From Lachnospiraceae bacterium (lineage in GTDB: Bacteria; Bacillota_A; Clostridia; Lachnospirales; Lachnospiraceae), in the NCBI GenBank assembly GCA_017540915.1, contig JAFYAD010000111.1:1-7842 (forward strand): 7,842 nt of DNA, written 5' to 3'. The position numbers were made by a program, and so were the translations under genes. The notes under the pieces were generated by a model. The model was not told the origin of the DNA. It was given only the letters and a program-made list of their open reading frames with translations, and made no database searches. Of this stretch, positions 6,644 through 7,842 are shown one piece after another (the first letter of the stretch is position 1; the number at the start of each line of letters is the position of its first letter).

Positions 6644-6682
6644 TCACAGTTATTTCGATCAAGGGTTGGGTATTGACTGTGA
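6644..6682. repeat. Smaller inverted repeat sharing the large hairpin's end sequence
   Basis: TCACAGT (6644-6650) and ACTGTGA (6676-6682) are perfect 7-bp inverted arms 25 bp apart. The right arm belongs to the second copy of the 14-bp repeat, whose first copy forms the right flank of the large hairpin. This may be a degenerate or shorter relative of that element, or a paired binding site. The 7-bp arms alone could be coincidental. Confidence 0.4.
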
Positions 6683-6684
6683 AT
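6671..6684 (+). repeat. 14-bp direct repeat, copy 2
   Basis: This is an exact second copy of TATTGACTGTGAAT (first at 6552-6565). It lies 69 bp before the GH5 start. The match stops at both ends, where the first copy is preceded by GGA and followed by AG and this one is preceded by GGG and followed by GAG. Confidence 0.8.
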
Positions 6685-6706
6685 GAGACTATTTACAAAC
6701 ATGGAA

Positions 6707-6739
6707 AGACATTGATGCCGGTAACTGATATCGATGTCT
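6707..6739 (+). promoter_or_regulatory. Leader hairpin touching the GH5 ribosome binding site
   Basis: Positions 6707-6717 pair with 6729-6739 (arms around GACATTGAT and ATCGATGTC) over 11 positions, including two G-U pairs. The stem ends one base before AGGAGG at 6741-6746. It could stabilise the mRNA 5' end or tune access to the ribosome binding site. It is not a terminator, since no T run follows. Confidence 0.5.
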
Positions 6740-6740
6740 G

Positions 6741-6746
6741 AGGAGG
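6741..6746 (+). promoter_or_regulatory. Ribosome binding site that fixes the GH5 start
   Basis: AGGAGG is a full Shine-Dalgarno core lying 6 nt before the ATG at 6753. It decides between this ATG and a second in-frame ATG at codon 7 (6771), and it supports the + strand reading over the antisense open frame in the same stretch. Confidence 0.9.
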
Positions 6747-6752
6747 TAAAAC

Positions 6753-7842
6753 ATGAAAAAACATTATCTTATGAGAAAGTGTCTGGGGCTTGGAATGGCG
6801 CTTGCACTTTCGGTTTCGTCGCTGGCGGGATGCGGTGCGACACCGGAAACCGCAAACCCGGGCGGGGACACTCAGGTGACAGAGGAAGTACAGACGGATG
6901 CAGGAACTGAATCCGGTGAAGCTGATGAGCCTGTGACCGAAGAGGTGACAGAAGAAACAGGGGCAGAAGAAACCGGGACAGAGGACACAGTGACCCATAT
7001 TGATGATGAGCTTGCTGTCCTGTCGTCAAAAGAGCTGGCTGTTATGATGGGTAACGGCTTCAATTTGGGAAACACTATGGAAGCCTGCGATAACAGTGAT
7101 GATTACAAGCAGATCCTTGAGAATTCCGGATCGCCTGAGGCTGCGGTTACTCATTACGAAACACTTTGGGGACAGCCGGTCACCACTCAGGAGATGATCG
7201 ATGCCATACATGACGGTGGTGTGGACACCATCCGTATCCCCGTGGCATGGACCAATATGATGGATTTTGAGAACGGAGATTATACTATCAACGAAGCGCT
7301 GCTCGCACGAGTAAAAGAAATCGTTGATTACGCTTATAATGATGATATGTTTGTCATCATAAACGATCACTGGGACACCGGCTGGTGGGGAATGTTTGGC
7401 GCTAAGGATGAGACGATCCAGGAAAATGCCATGAAGCTCTATACCACCATGTGGACACAGATCGCCGAGTATTTTAAGGACTATGATCTTCACCTCATAT
7501 TTGAGGGCGGAAACGAGGAGATCGGAGACAGACTCAATGATGTCGACAATCCGGTTGTCAATAATAAGGGCGGTATTCTCATGAAAGACCAGTGCTATGA
7601 GAAGGCTCTTGAGATCAACCAGACATTTGTGGATATCGTGAGAGGTACCGGCGGCAATAACGTGGAGCGTTTCCTGCTGATCCCGGGTTACGGTACGGAC
7701 ATAACACAGACCCTGGATCGCAGATGGCAGATGCCTACGGATACCGCAAAAGATAAGCTGTTTTTGTCGGTACATTATTACACTCCGTGGAATTACTGCG
7801 GCACATCCGGCGAGTCAAGATGGGGAACCGCCAGAAACGTTG
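6753..7842 (+). CDS. GH5 family cellulase-like lipoprotein, 3' end beyond the window
   Basis: The frame is open from 6753 to the window edge, giving 363 codons of an incomplete protein. Residues 1-26 are a lipoprotein signal peptide with lipobox LAGC (24-27); Cys27 would be lipid-modified, anchoring the enzyme on the outer membrane face. Residues 28-84 are a Thr/Glu-rich acidic spacer with TEE repeats. The catalytic (beta/alpha)8 domain begins near 88. GNGFNLGNTMEA (100-111) matches the GH5 opening motif GxNLGNT, GVDTIRIPVAW (156-166) carries the conserved Arg (161), and IINDHWD (202-208) the conserved His. FEGGNEE (250-256) should hold the acid/base Glu255, and HYYTPW (341-346) the conserved His/Tyr. 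The nucleophile Glu should lie beyond the window. The family cleaves beta-glucans such as cellulose, xyloglucan or mannan by a retaining mechanism; substrate is unresolved. Confidence 0.93.
   Translation, partial: MKKHYLMRKCLGLGMALALSVSSLAGCGATPETANPGGDTQVTEEVQTDAGTESGEADEPVTEEVTEETGAEETGTEDTVTHIDDELAVLSSKELAVMMGNGFNLGNTMEACDNSDDYKQILENSGSPEAAVTHYETLWGQPVTTQEMIDAIHDGGVDTIRIPVAWTNMMDFENGDYTINEALLARVKEIVDYAYNDDMFVIINDHWDTGWWGMFGAKDETIQENAMKLYTTMWTQIAEYFKDYDLHLIFEGGNEEIGDRLNDVDNPVVNNKGGILMKDQCYEKALEINQTFVDIVRGTGGNNVERFLLIPGYGTDITQTLDRRWQMPTDTAKDKLFLSVHYYTPWNYCGTSGESRWGTARNV

Larger units (their letters stand above)
6376..6752. other. Structured divergent intergenic region
   Basis: This 377-bp stretch separates the lipid kinase (-) from the GH5 lipoprotein (+). 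It holds, left to right: an AT-rich section with TATAAT at 6466-6471 and, overlapping it on the other strand, TATACT (6464-6469); the large inverted repeat 6481-6569 with a T8 tail; an AT-rich spacer; a smaller inverted repeat with arms at 6644-6650 and 6676-6682; and a hairpin at 6707-6739 next to the GH5 ribosome binding site. I see no supported protein gene in it. No well-formed -35/-10 pair for the GH5 gene is evident; TTGACT at 6673-6678 has no good -10 box 16-18 bp downstream. Confidence 0.7.

Noticed and set aside
6673..6701. Promoter for the GH5 gene using TTGACT at 6673-6678
   Set aside because: Positions 16-18 bp downstream read ACAAAC, CAAACA or AAACAT, which are poor -10 boxes, so the hexamer is treated only as part of the 14-bp repeat.
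7026..7775. A 249-codon open frame on the - strand
   Set aside because: It is antisense to the GH5 gene, whose + frame has a lipobox, a strong ribosome binding site and several GH5 motifs. The - strand reading has no ribosome binding site and no recognisable domain.

Overview
The window looks like chromosomal DNA of a low-to-mid-GC, fibre-degrading Firmicute, most likely of the Lachnospiraceae (Butyrivibrio/Pseudobutyrivibrio type). This is an inference from strong AGGAG-type ribosome binding sites, a Gram-positive lipoprotein signal on a family 5 glycoside hydrolase, and a secreted Cthe_2159-like carbohydrate-binding beta-helix protein. No rRNA, tRNA, transposase, CRISPR or phage gene is visible.

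Left part (1-2086, + strand): a perfect-consensus sigma-A promoter with a 14-bp palindrome in its spacer precedes three closely spaced genes. These encode a TM1586-type nitroreductase, a short flavodoxin and an unrecognised three-helix membrane protein. The first two form a plausible FMN-based redox pair. A hairpin terminator with T-rich flanks on both sides closes this unit and also serves the gene converging from the right.

Middle part (2122-6375, - strand): a lipid kinase of the diacylglycerol kinase/YegS family lies upstream of a 1061-residue secreted protein. That protein has a signal peptide, a chitobiase-C-terminal-like domain, an InlB-type B repeat, a Ser/Gly/Asn linker, and a long parallel beta-helix built on recurring acidic D-x-G-I turns. 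A 165-bp gap separates the two genes.

Right part (6376-7842): a 377-bp divergent intergenic region with unusual structure, then the start of a GH5 cellulase-like lipoprotein that runs off the window. The intergenic region holds an 89-nt imperfect inverted repeat with about 35 possible base pairs. A run of eight T follows it directly, and a perfect TATAAT lies 9 bp before it, which is the layout of a small structured RNA, an attenuator or a mobile hairpin repeat. A 14-bp segment of its right arm recurs 119 bp downstream. A further hairpin touches the Shine-Dalgarno sequence of the GH5 gene.

The GH5 lipoprotein and the beta-helix protein are both surface-directed and plausibly act on plant cell wall polysaccharide. 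The structured intergenic region is the most promising part of the window for something undescribed.
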